A stretch of 64,000 nt of DNA. It comes from Pseudomonas putida. GTDB lineage: Bacteria > Pseudomonadota > Gammaproteobacteria > Pseudomonadales > Pseudomonadaceae. The translations under genes and the position numbers were made by a program. The stretch spans positions 3,542,001 through 3,606,000 of the forward strand of contig NZ_CP029693.1 in assembly GCF_003228315.1 (NCBI RefSeq), read 5' to 3'. Shown piece after piece: positions 27,764 to 36,419 of the stretch (position 1 is its first letter; every line of letters starts with the position of its first letter). Under the pieces are notes generated by a model that was not told where the DNA came from, made no database searches, and saw only the letters and a program-made list of their open reading frames with translations.

Positions 27764-28429
27764 TCAGGATTTGAGGTAGCCGTTGGCCGCCAGAAAGCTT
27801 TCGGTAATGGTGCTGCCGGCCGTCGGCTCTGCGGCCTTGTCGCCCAACAGCAGGCGCTCCAGGTAACGGGCCAGCAAGTCCACTTCCAGGTTCACCCGGC
27901 GACCCGGCTGGTACGACGCCATGATGGTTTCGGTGAGGGTGTGCGGAATGATGGTCAGCAGGAACTCGGCGCCATCGACCGCGTTCACGGTCAGGCTGGT
28001 GCCGTCGACGGTGATCGAGCCTTTGTGGGCGATGTACTTGGCCAGTTCTTTCGGAGCGCGGATGCGGAATTCCACGGCCCGCGCGTTCTCGGTACGGGCA
28101 ACCACTTCGCCCACGCCATCGACGTGGCCGCTGACCAGATGCCCGCCCAGGCGAGTGGTCGGAGTCAGGGCCTTTTCCAGGTTGACCGGGCTGCCGCTTT
28201 TCAGGTCGTTCATGGCGGTGCAGTCGAGGGTTTCACGGCTGACGTCCGCCGCAAAGCCATTGCCCGGCAATTCAACGGCGGTCAGGCATACGCCGTTGAC
28301 CGCGATGCTGTCGCCCAGTTTGACGTCGCTCAGGTCGAGCTTGCCGGTTTCTACATGGACCCGTACATCTCCGCCTTTCGGGGTCAATGCGCGGATACTG
28401 CCGATGGATTCGATGATGCCGGTGAACAT
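27764..28429 (-). CDS. ribC: riboflavin synthase alpha subunit
   Basis: The 221-residue enzyme dismutates two lumazines to riboflavin plus pyrimidinedione. It begins MFTGIIE, the family start, so I use the ATG at 28429. Two lumazine-binding repeats are visible: DSIAVNGVCLTAVELPGN in the first half and GSITVDGTSLTVNAVDGAEF in the second, with the interrepeat GHLVSGHVDGVG. Called ribE in some Pseudomonas annotations. It lies 47 bases after ribD and 31 bases before ribBA. Confidence 0.97.
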   Translation of the reverse strand: MFTGIIESIGSIRALTPKGGDVRVHVETGKLDLSDVKLGDSIAVNGVCLTAVELPGNGFAADVSRETLDCTAMNDLKSGSPVNLEKALTPTTRLGGHLVSGHVDGVGEVVARTENARAVEFRIRAPKELAKYIAHKGSITVDGTSLTVNAVDGAEFLLTIIPHTLTETIMASYQPGRRVNLEVDLLARYLERLLLGDKAAEPTAGSTITESFLAANGYLKS

Positions 28430-28476
28430 GGGGTTCTCCTCGAGAACAGTGCCAGCGCTATAGCGATGGCCGGGAA

Positions 28477-29610
28477 TTATACGCTCGACGCTGGCGAAGG
28501 AATGGCAGTGACTCGCCAATCATCGCCCACCGCGCGAATTTCAGTGATTTTGAGCTGCGGCGCATCCTTCATTTGTGCGAGCGGCCAGTCCAGCAACGGC
28601 CGGGCCGTCGAGCCGAGGAATTTGCCGGCCATGAAAATCTGGAACTCATCCACCAGCCCGAGCTGAGCGAAAGCCCCGGCCAACCGTGGACCGGCCTCGA
28701 CCAACACCTCGTTGACGCCACGGTTGGCGAGTTCGATCAGCAACTGGCGCAAATCGACCTGGCCATCATCGCCGGGCACGATCAGGCATTCCGGGCCAGT
28801 GGCGTATTGTTCCTCGACCGCCACGCAAGTCGCGACCAACGCCGGGCCGGCCTTGAAGAACGCTGCATCCAGCGGCACCCGCAGACGACCATCGACCAAC
28901 ACGCGCAACGGCGGACGGCTCATGGCCAGTGCGGTCTGCTCGGCATCCAGGCCCAGTTCATCGGCGCGCACGGTCAAACGGGCGTTGTCGGCCAGCACCG
29001 TATCAGCACCGGTCAGCACCACACTGGCCTGGGCCCGCAAACGCTGGACCGCCGAACGCGCGGCCGGACCGGTGATCCATTGGCTCTCGCCGCTTTCCAT
29101 CGCCGTGCGGCCGTCCAGACTCATGGCCAGCTTGACCCGCACAAAAGGCAAGCCTTGTTCCATGCGCTTGAGGAAGCCTTCATTGAGCTTGCGCGCCTCG
29201 CCCTCCAGCACGCCGCTGTCGGTGGCGATGCCCGCCTGTTCCAGGCGTTGCAGACCGCGACCGGCGACTTCCGGGTTCGGGTCCTGCATCGCCGCCACCA
29301 CCCGTGCTACGCCAGCATTGACCAGCGCGTCGGCGCAAGGCGGCGTACGGCCATGGTGGCTGCAGGGTTCAAGGGTCACGTAGGCAGTCGCGCCCCGGGC
29401 CAGTTCACCGGCGGCACGCAGGGCGTGGACTTCGGCGTGGGGCTCGCCGGCGCGAACGTGCCAGCCTTCGCCGACAATCTGCCCGTCACGCACGATCACG
29501 CAACCGACCCGCGGGTTGGGGTGGGTCGTGTAATGGCCGTGGCGCGCCAGTTCCAGCGCGCGGGCCATGTAGTGGGCGTCGAGAATGGCTTGTTCGGCAG
29601 ACGTGGTCAT
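28477..29610 (-). CDS. ribD: bifunctional pyrimidine deaminase/reductase
   Basis: The 377-residue enzyme carries out the second and third steps of the pyrimidine branch of riboflavin synthesis. The N-terminal deaminase has its zinc site intact: HAE at 58-60 and PC plus PPC at 82-92 ([12 protein letters not shown]). The C-terminal reductase has [22 protein letters not shown] and [13 protein letters not shown]. It starts inside the stop of nrdR (ATGA overlap). Confidence 0.97.
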   Translation of the reverse strand: MTTSAEQAILDAHYMARALELARHGHYTTHPNPRVGCVIVRDGQIVGEGWHVRAGEPHAEVHALRAAGELARGATAYVTLEPCSHHGRTPPCADALVNAGVARVVAAMQDPNPEVAGRGLQRLEQAGIATDSGVLEGEARKLNEGFLKRMEQGLPFVRVKLAMSLDGRTAMESGESQWITGPAARSAVQRLRAQASVVLTGADTVLADNARLTVRADELGLDAEQTALAMSRPPLRVLVDGRLRVPLDAAFFKAGPALVATCVAVEEQYATGPECLIVPGDDGQVDLRQLLIELANRGVNEVLVEAGPRLAGAFAQLGLVDEFQIFMAGKFLGSTARPLLDWPLAQMKDAPQLKITEIRAVGDDWRVTAIPSPASSV

Positions 29611-30071
29611 TCTTTCTCCGGTTCACGGGCCAGGCGATCGATCTCTTCACGGAACTCGTTGAGGTCCTGGAAGCGGCGATACACCGAAGCGAAGCGGATG
29701 TAGGCGACTTCGTCGAGCTTTTTCAGCTCGGTCATCACCAGCTCACCGACCACGAGGGACTTGACCTCGCGCTCGCCGGTGGCGCGCAGTTTGTGTTTGA
29801 TGTGCACCAGCGACGATTCGAGACGCTCGACACTCACCGGGCGCTTTTCCAGCGCGCGCTGCATGCCGGCGCGGAGTTTTTCTTCGTCGAACGGCTGGCG
29901 ACTGCCGTCGGTTTTGATCAGGCGCGGCAACACCAGTTCAGCGGTTTCGAACGTCGTGAAACGCTCGCCGCAGGCCAGGCATTCACGCCGGCGGCGCACC
30001 TGTTCGCCCTCGGCGACCAGACGCGAGTCGATGACCTTGGTGTCGTTGGCACCGCAGAAGGGACAGTGCAT
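29607..30071 (-). CDS. nrdR: transcriptional repressor NrdR
   Basis: The 154-residue repressor controls ribonucleotide reductase genes in response to ATP and dATP. I start it at ATG 30071 (MHCPFCG), because the zinc ribbon Cys3, Cys6, Cys31 and Cys34 then falls at the family position; a longer reading has no match. The ATP-cone domain follows from about residue 49 ([24 protein letters not shown]). It heads the minus-strand ribD cluster; the promoter should lie in 30072-30189. Confidence 0.97.
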   Translation of the reverse strand: MHCPFCGANDTKVIDSRLVAEGEQVRRRRECLACGERFTTFETAELVLPRLIKTDGSRQPFDEEKLRAGMQRALEKRPVSVERLESSLVHIKHKLRATGEREVKSLVVGELVMTELKKLDEVAYIRFASVYRRFQDLNEFREEIDRLAREPEKE

Positions 30072-30189
30072 GGTGGCAGGCAACAAAAAAAGGGAGGGCC
30101 ATGGTAGCGCATCCCGGTGGCAAGACAAGCCATAGGGTTTGCGGTATACAGACTGGCTATATATGGACTACACCTTGCTGGAGCCGTAA

Positions 30190-30654
30190 ATGTCCCCAAG
30201 ACCGCTCATTTTGCTCAGTCTGTTCAGCCTGTTGGTCGCCTGCGGCAGTGATGCACCCAAGCCTCAACCGCCGACGCCGGGCCCTGCGCCGGAGATGGCG
30301 CAGAAGAAAGCCAGGGAGTCGACCAACCTCGGCCCGCTGCCCGCCTGGCAACGTGAACTGAGCGGTACCTTGCAGGGCGTGCCGGAAGGTGCCGAAGTCG
30401 AACTGGCCTTGCTGGTGATCGACGAAAAGGATCGCCCGCAACAACTGCTGGCCAGTGCCAACCTGATCGGCACCAATCAAGTGCTGCCGTTTCACCTGCG
30501 CTTCAACCCGGACGCCTTTCCGGTCGGCCAGCGGGTTGAACTGCGTGGCCGCGCCAGTCAGTCCGGGCAGTTGATCCTGCACTTGCCATCACAGCTGATC
30601 ACTCAACCCACCACCCAGGCGCTGGGCCAACTGCAATTCGTCAAAGCCCCATGA
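30190..30654 (+). CDS. YbaY/YscW-type lipoprotein
   Basis: This 154-residue lipoprotein has a lipobox LVAC (Cys18) and then a Pro-rich linker. The remainder, with GTLQGVPEGAEVELALLVIDEKD and PFHLRFNPDAFPVGQRVELRGRAS, fits the beta-sandwich family shared by YbaY and the T3SS pilotin YscW. No secretion genes are close, so I call it a YbaY-type lipoprotein of unknown role. Residue +2 is Gly, which points to the outer membrane. It overlaps the methyltransferase gene by ATGA. Confidence 0.85.
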   Translation: MSPRPLILLSLFSLLVACGSDAPKPQPPTPGPAPEMAQKKARESTNLGPLPAWQRELSGTLQGVPEGAEVELALLVIDEKDRPQQLLASANLIGTNQVLPFHLRFNPDAFPVGQRVELRGRASQSGQLILHLPSQLITQPTTQALGQLQFVKAP

Positions 30655-31307
30655 GTACACCGCTCGACCTGCAACAGGCATTGAGCGAACTGCTCGGCGA
30701 TGCGCGTCTGGTGGCTGTTGACTTGCCAGGCACCGAACTGAAGCTGTGGCTGATCGACGGCGACAACATGGACCGCGCCTTCAGTCCGGAAGAAACCCGG
30801 CGCATCCTGCATGAACCACCCTACTGGAGTTTCTGCTGGGCCAGCGGTCTGGCGGTGGCCCGCTACCTCGTCGAATTCCCCGAGTGGGTCAAAGGCAAGC
30901 GGGTGCTGGATTTCGGTGCCGGTTCCGGCGTGGCGGGGATTGCCGCGGTGAAGGCCGGGGCGCTGGAAGTGGTGGCCTGCGACCTGGACCCGCTGGCGAT
31001 TGCGGCCTGCCGGGCGAACGCCGAACTCAATGACGTGCAGCTCAACTACTCGACGGATTTTTTCGCCGAGGCCGACCGCTTTGATCTGATCCTGGTGGCG
31101 GATGTGCTGTACGACCGGGCGAACCTGCCGCTGCTCGACGAGTTTCTCAGCCGTGGCCGCGAAGCGCTGGTGGCGGATTCGCGGGTGCGGGATTTCCGTC
31201 ATCCGCTGTATCGGCGCATCGAAATGCTCGAAGCCATGACCCTGCCGGATCTGTGTGAGCCGGAGGAATTTCGGCATGTGAGCCTGTATCACGCGCGGCG
31301 CGGCTGA
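30651..31307 (+). CDS. class I SAM-dependent methyltransferase, ETFB lysine methyltransferase-like
   Basis: The 218-residue protein has the SAM-binding motif VLDFGAGSGVAGIAA, an acidic loop CDLDPLAIAA and a D-loop LVADVLYDR. The overall layout, including PPYWSFCWASGLAVARYL before motif I, fits the family 16 protein lysine methyltransferases such as ETFB-lysine methyltransferase and PrmA-like enzymes. The substrate is not identified. It is coupled to the upstream lipoprotein gene by ATGA. Confidence 0.85.
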   Translation: MSTPLDLQQALSELLGDARLVAVDLPGTELKLWLIDGDNMDRAFSPEETRRILHEPPYWSFCWASGLAVARYLVEFPEWVKGKRVLDFGAGSGVAGIAAVKAGALEVVACDLDPLAIAACRANAELNDVQLNYSTDFFAEADRFDLILVADVLYDRANLPLLDEFLSRGREALVADSRVRDFRHPLYRRIEMLEAMTLPDLCEPEEFRHVSLYHARRG

Positions 31308-31312
31308 AAAAC

Positions 31313-31387
31313 ATCGCGAGCAGGCTCGCTCCCACAGTGGTTTTGTGGCGCTCACAATTTCCCTGCAGGAGCGAGCCTGCTCGCGAT
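31313..31387. repeat. REPIN after the methyltransferase gene
   Basis: ATCGCGAGCAGGCTCGCTCCCAC and its inverted copy face each other across a short spacer of about 29 bases. The arms point the opposite way from those at 32370 and 33559. Confidence 0.9.
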
Positions 31388-31487
31388 GGCGGCCTTCCAG
31401 ACAACACAGTTCTAAAGGCCACCCCGCTTCCGGCCACACCCCACCAAGCCGTATAGTTGCCCCATTCACGCTCCCAAGAGATCCCCC

Positions 31488-32360
31488 ATGAGTCAGCAAA
31501 CGCCGTACATCTTCGACGCCACGACTGCCGATTTCGACCAGTCGGTGATCGAGAACTCTTTCCACAAACCGGTTCTGGTGGATTTCTGGGCCGAATGGTG
31601 TGCGCCGTGCAAAGTGCTGATGCCGATGCTGCAGACCATCGCCGAGAGCTATCAGGGCGAGTTGCTGCTGGCCAAGGTCAACTGCGACATCGAGCAGGAC
31701 ATCGTCGCTCGCTTTGGCATCCGCAGCCTGCCGACAGTGGTGCTGTTCAAGGATGGCCAGCCCGTCGATGGCTTTGCTGGCGCACAACCGGAGTCAGCCG
31801 TTCGCGCCCTGCTCGAACCCCATGTGCAGATGCCACCGCCTGCCGCTGCCGATCCACTCGAACAGGCTCAGGCGCTGTTCGATGACAGCCGTTTCGCCGA
31901 CGCCGAAGCCATCCTCAAAGTCCTGCTGGGCGAAGACAACACCAATGCCAGGGCGCTGATCCTGTACGCACGCTGCCTCACCGAACGCGGTGAGCTGGGC
32001 GAAGCCCAAGCCGTGCTCGACGCGGTCAAGACCGATGAACACAAGGCCGCCCTCGCCGGTGCCAAGGCGCAGATCAAGTTCCTCGGCCAGGCCAAGGACT
32101 TGCCTGACGCCGCCGACCTGAAGGCGCGCCTGGCGAAAGACCCGCTGGACGATGAAGCGGTCTACCAGTTGGCCGTTCAGCAACTGGCCCGCCAGCAGTA
32201 CGAGGCGGCGCTGGATGGCCTGCTCAAGCTGTTCATGCGCAATCGCGGTTACAGCGAAGGCCTGCCACACAAGACCTTGCTGCAGGTGTTCGAACTGCTG
32301 GGCAATGATCACCCGCTGGTGACCACCTACCGTCGCAAGTTGTTTGCTGCGCTGTATTAA
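31488..32360 (+). CDS. cnoX: CnoX-type thioredoxin-TPR chaperedoxin
   Basis: This 290-residue cytoplasmic protein joins an N-terminal thioredoxin domain (1-110) to C-terminal tetratricopeptide repeats (about 120-290). E. coli CnoX (YbbN) protects clients from oxidation and hands them to GroEL. Here the active site reads WAEWCAPCK, so both cysteines (Cys38 and Cys41) are kept, unlike E. coli CnoX, which lacks the CxxC pair. It is therefore likely to have redox activity as well. The gene is single and flanked by REPINs. Confidence 0.92.
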   Translation: MSQQTPYIFDATTADFDQSVIENSFHKPVLVDFWAEWCAPCKVLMPMLQTIAESYQGELLLAKVNCDIEQDIVARFGIRSLPTVVLFKDGQPVDGFAGAQPESAVRALLEPHVQMPPPAAADPLEQAQALFDDSRFADAEAILKVLLGEDNTNARALILYARCLTERGELGEAQAVLDAVKTDEHKAALAGAKAQIKFLGQAKDLPDAADLKARLAKDPLDDEAVYQLAVQQLARQQYEAALDGLLKLFMRNRGYSEGLPHKTLLQVFELLGNDHPLVTTYRRKLFAALY

Positions 32361-32369
32361 ACGCCCTCT

Positions 32370-32467
32370 GTAGGAGCGAACTTGTTCGCGATGGTCGTGA
32401 ACGATAACGCGGCCATCCAGAATTAACGCGGTGTCCTTGCGTTTTTCGCGAGCATGCTCGCTCCTAC
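32370..32467. repeat. REPIN overlapping the end of the next gene
   Basis: GTAGGAGCGAACTTGTTCGCGAT at the left and an inverted arm with one change (GCATGCTCG) at the right. The spacer GATGGTCGTGAACGA..GCGTTTTTCGCGAG is close to that of the REPIN at 33559. The right arm supplies the TAG stop codon of the gene at 32464. Confidence 0.9.
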
Positions 32468-32814
32468 AACGGGTTTTCAATCCAATGGAAGACCGGCGTA
32501 TCCGCGCCACTTTCCACCTTCACATCCGCGCTATGGCGCAAGCGCACCAGCAGCCGCTTGCCCGACACCGCGCTACCGGTCAGCGCCTCCAACTGATCCA
32601 GCAGATCCGGCCCGCTCAATTGTCCGGCCTTGCGCAGCAGGTCCCTGGCGATCTGCCACAGCGCATCATCCTGATTCAGCGGTTTGGCCGGCGTTGCAAC
32701 CGCCTCGTTTTTTTCCACCTGTATTTGCGCACCGAGCCGTGCCCAATCGGCGTCATCCATCTCCAGCGTCAAATCCACCGGCCACTCGCCGATGCTTCCG
32801 CGAATTCGCAACAT
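32464..32814 (-). CDS. small hypothetical protein
   Basis: From ATG 32814 (GGGAG about ten bases upstream) the product has 116 residues and no signal peptide or membrane segment. It begins LRIRGSIGEWPVDLTLEMDDADWARLG, a beta-rich and acidic stretch, then a charged linker and a helical part (ALWQIARDLLRKAGQLSGPDLLDQLEAL). I do not recognise a named family, but a gene of this kind occurs beside cnoX in other Pseudomonas. Its stop codon TAG lies in the arm of the REPIN at 32370-32467, so the protein end may have been set by the element. Confidence 0.75.
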   Translation of the reverse strand: MLRIRGSIGEWPVDLTLEMDDADWARLGAQIQVEKNEAVATPAKPLNQDDALWQIARDLLRKAGQLSGPDLLDQLEALTGSAVSGKRLLVRLRHSADVKVESGADTPVFHWIENPL

Positions 32815-32899
32815 GGGTCTGCTCCCGCTTATTTCTTCGCTGCATGCTCCCATGGGACTTGTGCAACGCCAAGCAGGCAGTCAAACTCTCCGCACTTAC

Positions 32900-32922
32900 G
32901 TTATAAGATTACATAACATTTC
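32900..32922. promoter_or_regulatory. candidate Zur box before zrgA
   Basis: The sequence GTTATAAGATTACATAACATTTC contains one half CATAACATTTC matching ten of eleven bases of the gammaproteobacterial Zur half-site; the other half is weak. It lies 27 bases before the zrgA-type start codon. Zinc repression is expected for this gene from its histidine-rich product, so the site is plausible but not proven. Confidence 0.5.
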
Positions 32923-32949
32923 TTTCATTTTACTTTCCGGAGACTCACC

Positions 32950-33540
32950 ATGCGTCGTCTGCTGCTCGCTTTGCCGTTTGCCTTGTTGCCGCTGGCTGCC
33001 GCTTACGCGGCCGATGAGCATGATCACGACCATGAGCACGGCAGCCTCGGCGCCCATGAACATGGCGTCGGGCGCTTGAACGCGGCGCTGGATGGCCAGA
33101 GCCTGGAACTGGAGCTGGAAAGCCCGGCGATGAACCTGGTGGGCTTCGAACATGCCGCCACCAGCGAGGCCGACAAGGCCAAGGTGGTCGCCGCCCGCAC
33201 TGAGCTGGAAAATCCGCTGGCGCTGTTCAACCTGCCAAAGGCCGCGGGATGCGTGGTGTCGGATCAGGAGCTCAACAGCCCGCTGTTCGGCGACAAACCC
33301 GACGCCGATGATGATCACGATCACGACGAAGACGCCAAGGGCGAACACCATCACGACCACAGCGAAATCCACGCCCACTACCACTTCACCTGCGCCACCC
33401 CGGACGCGCTGAAAACCCTGGACCTGGCGAATATCTTCAACACATTCCCGGCGACCCAGAAAATTCAGGTACAACTGATCGGCCCGAACGGACAGCAGGG
33501 GGTTGAAGTCACGGCCAAGGCCGCTGCCCTGAAATTCTAA
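32950..33540 (+). CDS. zrgA: ZrgA-type histidine-rich periplasmic zinc-binding protein
   Basis: The 196-residue secreted protein (signal peptide 1-20, AAAYA-A) belongs to the DUF2796/ZrgA family of zinc uptake accessories. Two His/Asp-rich clusters are visible: HDHDHEHGSLGAHEHG just after the signal peptide and DDDHDHDEDAKGEHHHDHSE near residues 118-140. These probably bind zinc and pass it on. A candidate Zur box precedes the start. The ABC transporter and DUF3299 genes that follow, after a REPIN, belong to the same conserved Pseudomonas neighbourhood. Confidence 0.93.
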   Translation: MRRLLLALPFALLPLAAAYAADEHDHDHEHGSLGAHEHGVGRLNAALDGQSLELELESPAMNLVGFEHAATSEADKAKVVAARTELENPLALFNLPKAAGCVVSDQELNSPLFGDKPDADDDHDHDEDAKGEHHHDHSEIHAHYHFTCATPDALKTLDLANIFNTFPATQKIQVQLIGPNGQQGVEVTAKAAALKF

Positions 33541-33558
33541 ATTCACCCTGGATCCCCT

Positions 33559-33657
33559 GTAGGAGCGAGCCTGCTCGCGATGGTCGTGAACGAAAACACG
33601 GCCATCCTGAAAGAACGCGGCGTCTTTGCGTTTTTCGCGAGCAGGCTCGCTCCTACA
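33559..33657. repeat. REPIN between zrgA and the ABC transporter genes
   Basis: GTAGGAGCGAGCCTGCTCGCGAT and its inverted copy bound a 52-base spacer nearly the same as in the REPIN at 32370 (GATGGTCGTGAACGA, then AACGCGG.GTCTTTGCGTTTTTCGCGAG). It lies 31 bases before the ABC ATPase start. Confidence 0.9.
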
Positions 33658-33688
33658 GGGGGTTCACCACCCACCAGACCGGTTTCAC

Positions 33689-34399
33689 ATGACCCAAGCA
33701 CTCATCGAACTGTCCGACCTGGGCTTCAGCTGGCCCGGTCACCCGCCGTTGCTGGACATCCCGGCCTTTCGACTGGAGCCGGGGGAAACCCTGTTCCTCA
33801 AGGGCCCCAGCGGCAGTGGCAAGACCACCCTGCTCGGCCTGCTCGGCGGTGTGCAGAAGCCCGATCGCGGCAGCATCCGCCTGCTCGGCCAGGAACTGAC
33901 GCAACTGTCGGCCGGTGCCCGCGACCATTTCCGCGTCGATCACACCGGCTACATCTTCCAGCAGTTCAACCTGCTGCCGTTTCTCTCGGTGCGCGAGAAC
34001 GTCGAACTGCCCTGCCACTTCTCTAAGCTGCGCGCCGCACGGGCGAAACAACGCCACGGCAGCGTCGATAAAGCCGCCGCGACCTTGCTCGCTCACCTGG
34101 GGTTGAAGGATGAGCACATCCTCGGCCGCCGCGCCGACTCGCTGTCCATCGGCCAACAGCAACGGGTGGCCGCCGCACGCGCCTTGATCGGCCAACCGGA
34201 ACTGGTGATCGCCGACGAACCGACCTCCGCCCTCGACTACGACGCTCGCGAGAACTTCATTCGCCTGCTGTTCGCCGAATGCCGTGAAGCCGGCTCGAGC
34301 CTGTTGTTCGTCAGCCATGACCAGAGCCTGGCGCCGCTGTTCGATCGTCATCTGTCGCTGGCCGAACTCAATCGCGCCGCCACGTCTTCCGAGGTCTGA
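33689..34399 (+). CDS. ABC transporter ATP-binding protein (MacB/LolD-type)
   Basis: The 236-residue ATPase has the Walker A GPSGSGKTT (39-47), signature LSIGQQQRV and Walker B LVIADEPTS. I start it at ATG 33689, as a longer reading would begin inside the REPIN. It belongs to the MacB/LolD type, which drives envelope work rather than import. The partner permease starts one base after its stop, and the DUF3299 gene follows. Proximity to the zinc-binding zrgA suggests a role under zinc limitation, possibly metal-linked protein or lipid handling; the substrate is unknown. Confidence 0.93.
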   Translation: MTQALIELSDLGFSWPGHPPLLDIPAFRLEPGETLFLKGPSGSGKTTLLGLLGGVQKPDRGSIRLLGQELTQLSAGARDHFRVDHTGYIFQQFNLLPFLSVRENVELPCHFSKLRAARAKQRHGSVDKAAATLLAHLGLKDEHILGRRADSLSIGQQQRVAAARALIGQPELVIADEPTSALDYDARENFIRLLFAECREAGSSLLFVSHDQSLAPLFDRHLSLAELNRAATSSEV

Positions 34400-34400
34400 G

Positions 34401-35666
34401 ATGTATTTGTTTCGTCTTGCCATGGCCAGCCTGGCTAACCGCCGCTTCACCGCGATCCTCACCGCGCTCGCCATTGCCCTTTCGGTCTGCCTGCTGCTGG
34501 CGGTGGAACGGGTACGCACCGAAGCCAAGGCCAGTTTCGCCAGCACCATCAGCGGCACCGACCTGATTGTCGGCGCGCGCTCGGGCTCGGTGAACCTGCT
34601 GTTGTACTCGGTGTTCCGCATCGGCAACGCCACCAACAACATCCGCTGGGACAGCTTCGAGCACTTCGCCAACGATCCGAAGGTGAAGTGGGCGATCCCG
34701 ATGTCCCTCGGCGACTCCCATCGCGGTTACCGAGTGATGGGCACCACCGAAGCCTACTTCGAGCATTACCAGTACGGCCGCCAGCAACACCTGGAACTGG
34801 CCGATGGCCGCGCTTTCGCCACCGACCCGTTCGAAGTAGTGCTCGGCGCCGAAGTAGCGGACGCGCTGCACTACAAGCTCGGCGACAAACTGGTGCTGGC
34901 TCACGGCGTGGCCGCCATCAGCCTGGTCAAGCATGACGACAAGCCGTTCACCGTAGTCGGCATTCTCAAGCGCACCGGCACCCCGGTCGACCGCACGCTG
35001 CACATCAGCCTCGGCGGCATGGAAGCGATCCACATCGACTGGCATAACGGCGTGCCAGCTCGCGGCAATGGTCGGGTCAGCGCCGATCAGGCACGCAACA
35101 TGGACCTGACGCCGCAAGCCATCACCGCGTTCATGCTCGGCCTCAACAGCAAGATTTCGACCTTTGCCCTGCAGCGTGAAATCAACGAGTTCCGTGGCGA
35201 GCCGATGCTGGCAATCCTGCCGGGGGTGGCGCTGCAAGAGTTGTGGAGCCTGATGGGCACCGCGGAAAAAGCCTTGTTCGTGGTGTCGCTGTTCGTGGTG
35301 CTGACCGGGTTGATCGGCATGCTCACGGCGATTCTCACCAGCCTTAACGAACGCCGCCGCGAGATGGCGATTCTGCGTTCGGTGGGCGCGCGGCCCTGGC
35401 ACATCGCGACCTTGCTGGTACTGGAGGCGTTCGCCCTGGCACTCGCCGGCGTGGTCGCCGGCCTGGCGCTGCTGTATGTGTGCATCGCCGCCGCCCAGGG
35501 CTACGTGCAAGCCAATTACGGGCTGTATCTGCCGCTGGCATGGCCAAGCGAGTATGAATGGACGCTGCTTGGTGGCATCCTGCTCGCCGCCCTGCTGATG
35601 GGCAGCGTGCCGGCCTGGCGCGCGTATCGCCAATCCCTGGCCGATGGCCTGTCGATCCGTTTATGA
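34401..35666 (+). CDS. ABC transporter permease (FtsX/MacB-type)
   Basis: The 421-residue membrane protein has the FtsX/MacB layout: one N-terminal helix (about 17-35), a large periplasmic domain (about 40-280), and three C-terminal helices (about 290-315, 340-360 and 390-410). The family segment LNERRREMAILRSVGARPWHI precedes the third helix. ATG 34401 is the start because it follows the ATPase stop directly. Together with the ATPase it should form a mechanotransmitting ABC pump. Substrate not known. Confidence 0.92.
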   Translation: MYLFRLAMASLANRRFTAILTALAIALSVCLLLAVERVRTEAKASFASTISGTDLIVGARSGSVNLLLYSVFRIGNATNNIRWDSFEHFANDPKVKWAIPMSLGDSHRGYRVMGTTEAYFEHYQYGRQQHLELADGRAFATDPFEVVLGAEVADALHYKLGDKLVLAHGVAAISLVKHDDKPFTVVGILKRTGTPVDRTLHISLGGMEAIHIDWHNGVPARGNGRVSADQARNMDLTPQAITAFMLGLNSKISTFALQREINEFRGEPMLAILPGVALQELWSLMGTAEKALFVVSLFVVLTGLIGMLTAILTSLNERRREMAILRSVGARPWHIATLLVLEAFALALAGVVAGLALLYVCIAAAQGYVQANYGLYLPLAWPSEYEWTLLGGILLAALLMGSVPAWRAYRQSLADGLSIRL

Positions 35667-35677
35667 GGATGTAGAAA

Positions 35678-36196
35678 ATGCGCCGCGCTCTGTTTGCGCT
35701 GTTGATGCTGGTTGCCCTGCCGCTGTGGGCCGCCGAGCCGAAGGAGCTGACCTGGTCGGAAATGATCCCGCCCGACGCCATGCCGGAAGTGCCGGACATG
35801 ACGCCGCTGCACGACCTGTCGAAAATGAGCGACGCACTGTCCGCCGAATCGGCGCCGGCGGCCAAGCAGAGCATGCCCAACGCCCCGGTGGTCAAGGCCC
35901 TCGACGGTCAGAACATTCGCTTGCCGGGGTACATCGTGCCGCTGGAAGTGAATGAGGAAGGCCGTACCACGGAGTTTTTGCTGGTGCCGTATTTCGGCGC
36001 CTGCATCCACGTCCCGCCACCGCCGTCGAACCAGATCGTGCACGTCAAAAGCGAAGTGGGCGTGAAGGTCGACGAGTTGTATCAGCCGTACTGGGTTGAA
36101 GGGGCGATGCAGGTCAAGGCGTCCAGCAGTGAACTGGCGGATGCCGGGTATCAGATGGAGGCGGACAAGATTTACATGTATGAATTGCCGGAGTGA
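35678..36196 (+). CDS. DUF3299 secreted protein
   Basis: The 172-residue secreted protein has a signal peptide (1-18, LPLWA-A) and the DUF3299 core IRLPGYIVPLE with FLLVPYFGACIHVPPPPSNQ, in which one Cys, one His and a Pro-rich stretch are conserved. It lies 11 bases after the permease and is the third gene of the small ABC operon. Its job is unknown; the Cys-x-His pair could bind a metal, in keeping with the zinc context. Confidence 0.9.
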   Translation: MRRALFALLMLVALPLWAAEPKELTWSEMIPPDAMPEVPDMTPLHDLSKMSDALSAESAPAAKQSMPNAPVVKALDGQNIRLPGYIVPLEVNEEGRTTEFLLVPYFGACIHVPPPPSNQIVHVKSEVGVKVDELYQPYWVEGAMQVKASSSELADAGYQMEADKIYMYELPE

Positions 36197-36229
36197 ATCC
36201 GGCGGTCATGTGTTGATTGTGAGGACGCC

Positions 36230-36295
36230 ATCGCGGGCAAGCCTTGCTCCTACAGATTCACCGTTGCCCTTGTAGGAGCAAGGCTTGCCCGCGAT
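36230..36295. repeat. REPIN, GCAAGGCTTGCCCGC class
   Basis: ATCGCGGGCAAGCCTTGCTCCTAC and its inverted copy across an 18-base spacer, the shortest of the window. It lies between the DUF3299 gene and oprG. Confidence 0.9.
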
Positions 36296-36340
36296 GGCGC
36301 CATCAAAAATGCTGAAAATACCCGGCCCATCACTGTTTCC

Positions 36341-36354
36341 TTGAGCTGAGTCAA
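36341..36354. promoter_or_regulatory. candidate ANR/FNR-type box before oprG
   Basis: TTGAGCTGAGTCAA matches eight of ten specified bases of the TTGAT-N4-ATCAA box and is itself symmetric. It lies 65 bases before the oprG start codon, which fits a class II position. The P. aeruginosa oprG gene is known to be induced at low oxygen through ANR. Confidence 0.5.
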
Positions 36355-36419
36355 AAGACCGAATCGTTAGCCGCCTTACCATTGGACATCGAAAATTTTT
36401 AACGTCCTTTGGAGCCCCC

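Noticed and set aside
26549..28477. Search for an FMN riboswitch in the rib cluster
   Set aside because: The gaps are only 31-91 bases, too short, and no RFN-type motifs are visible.
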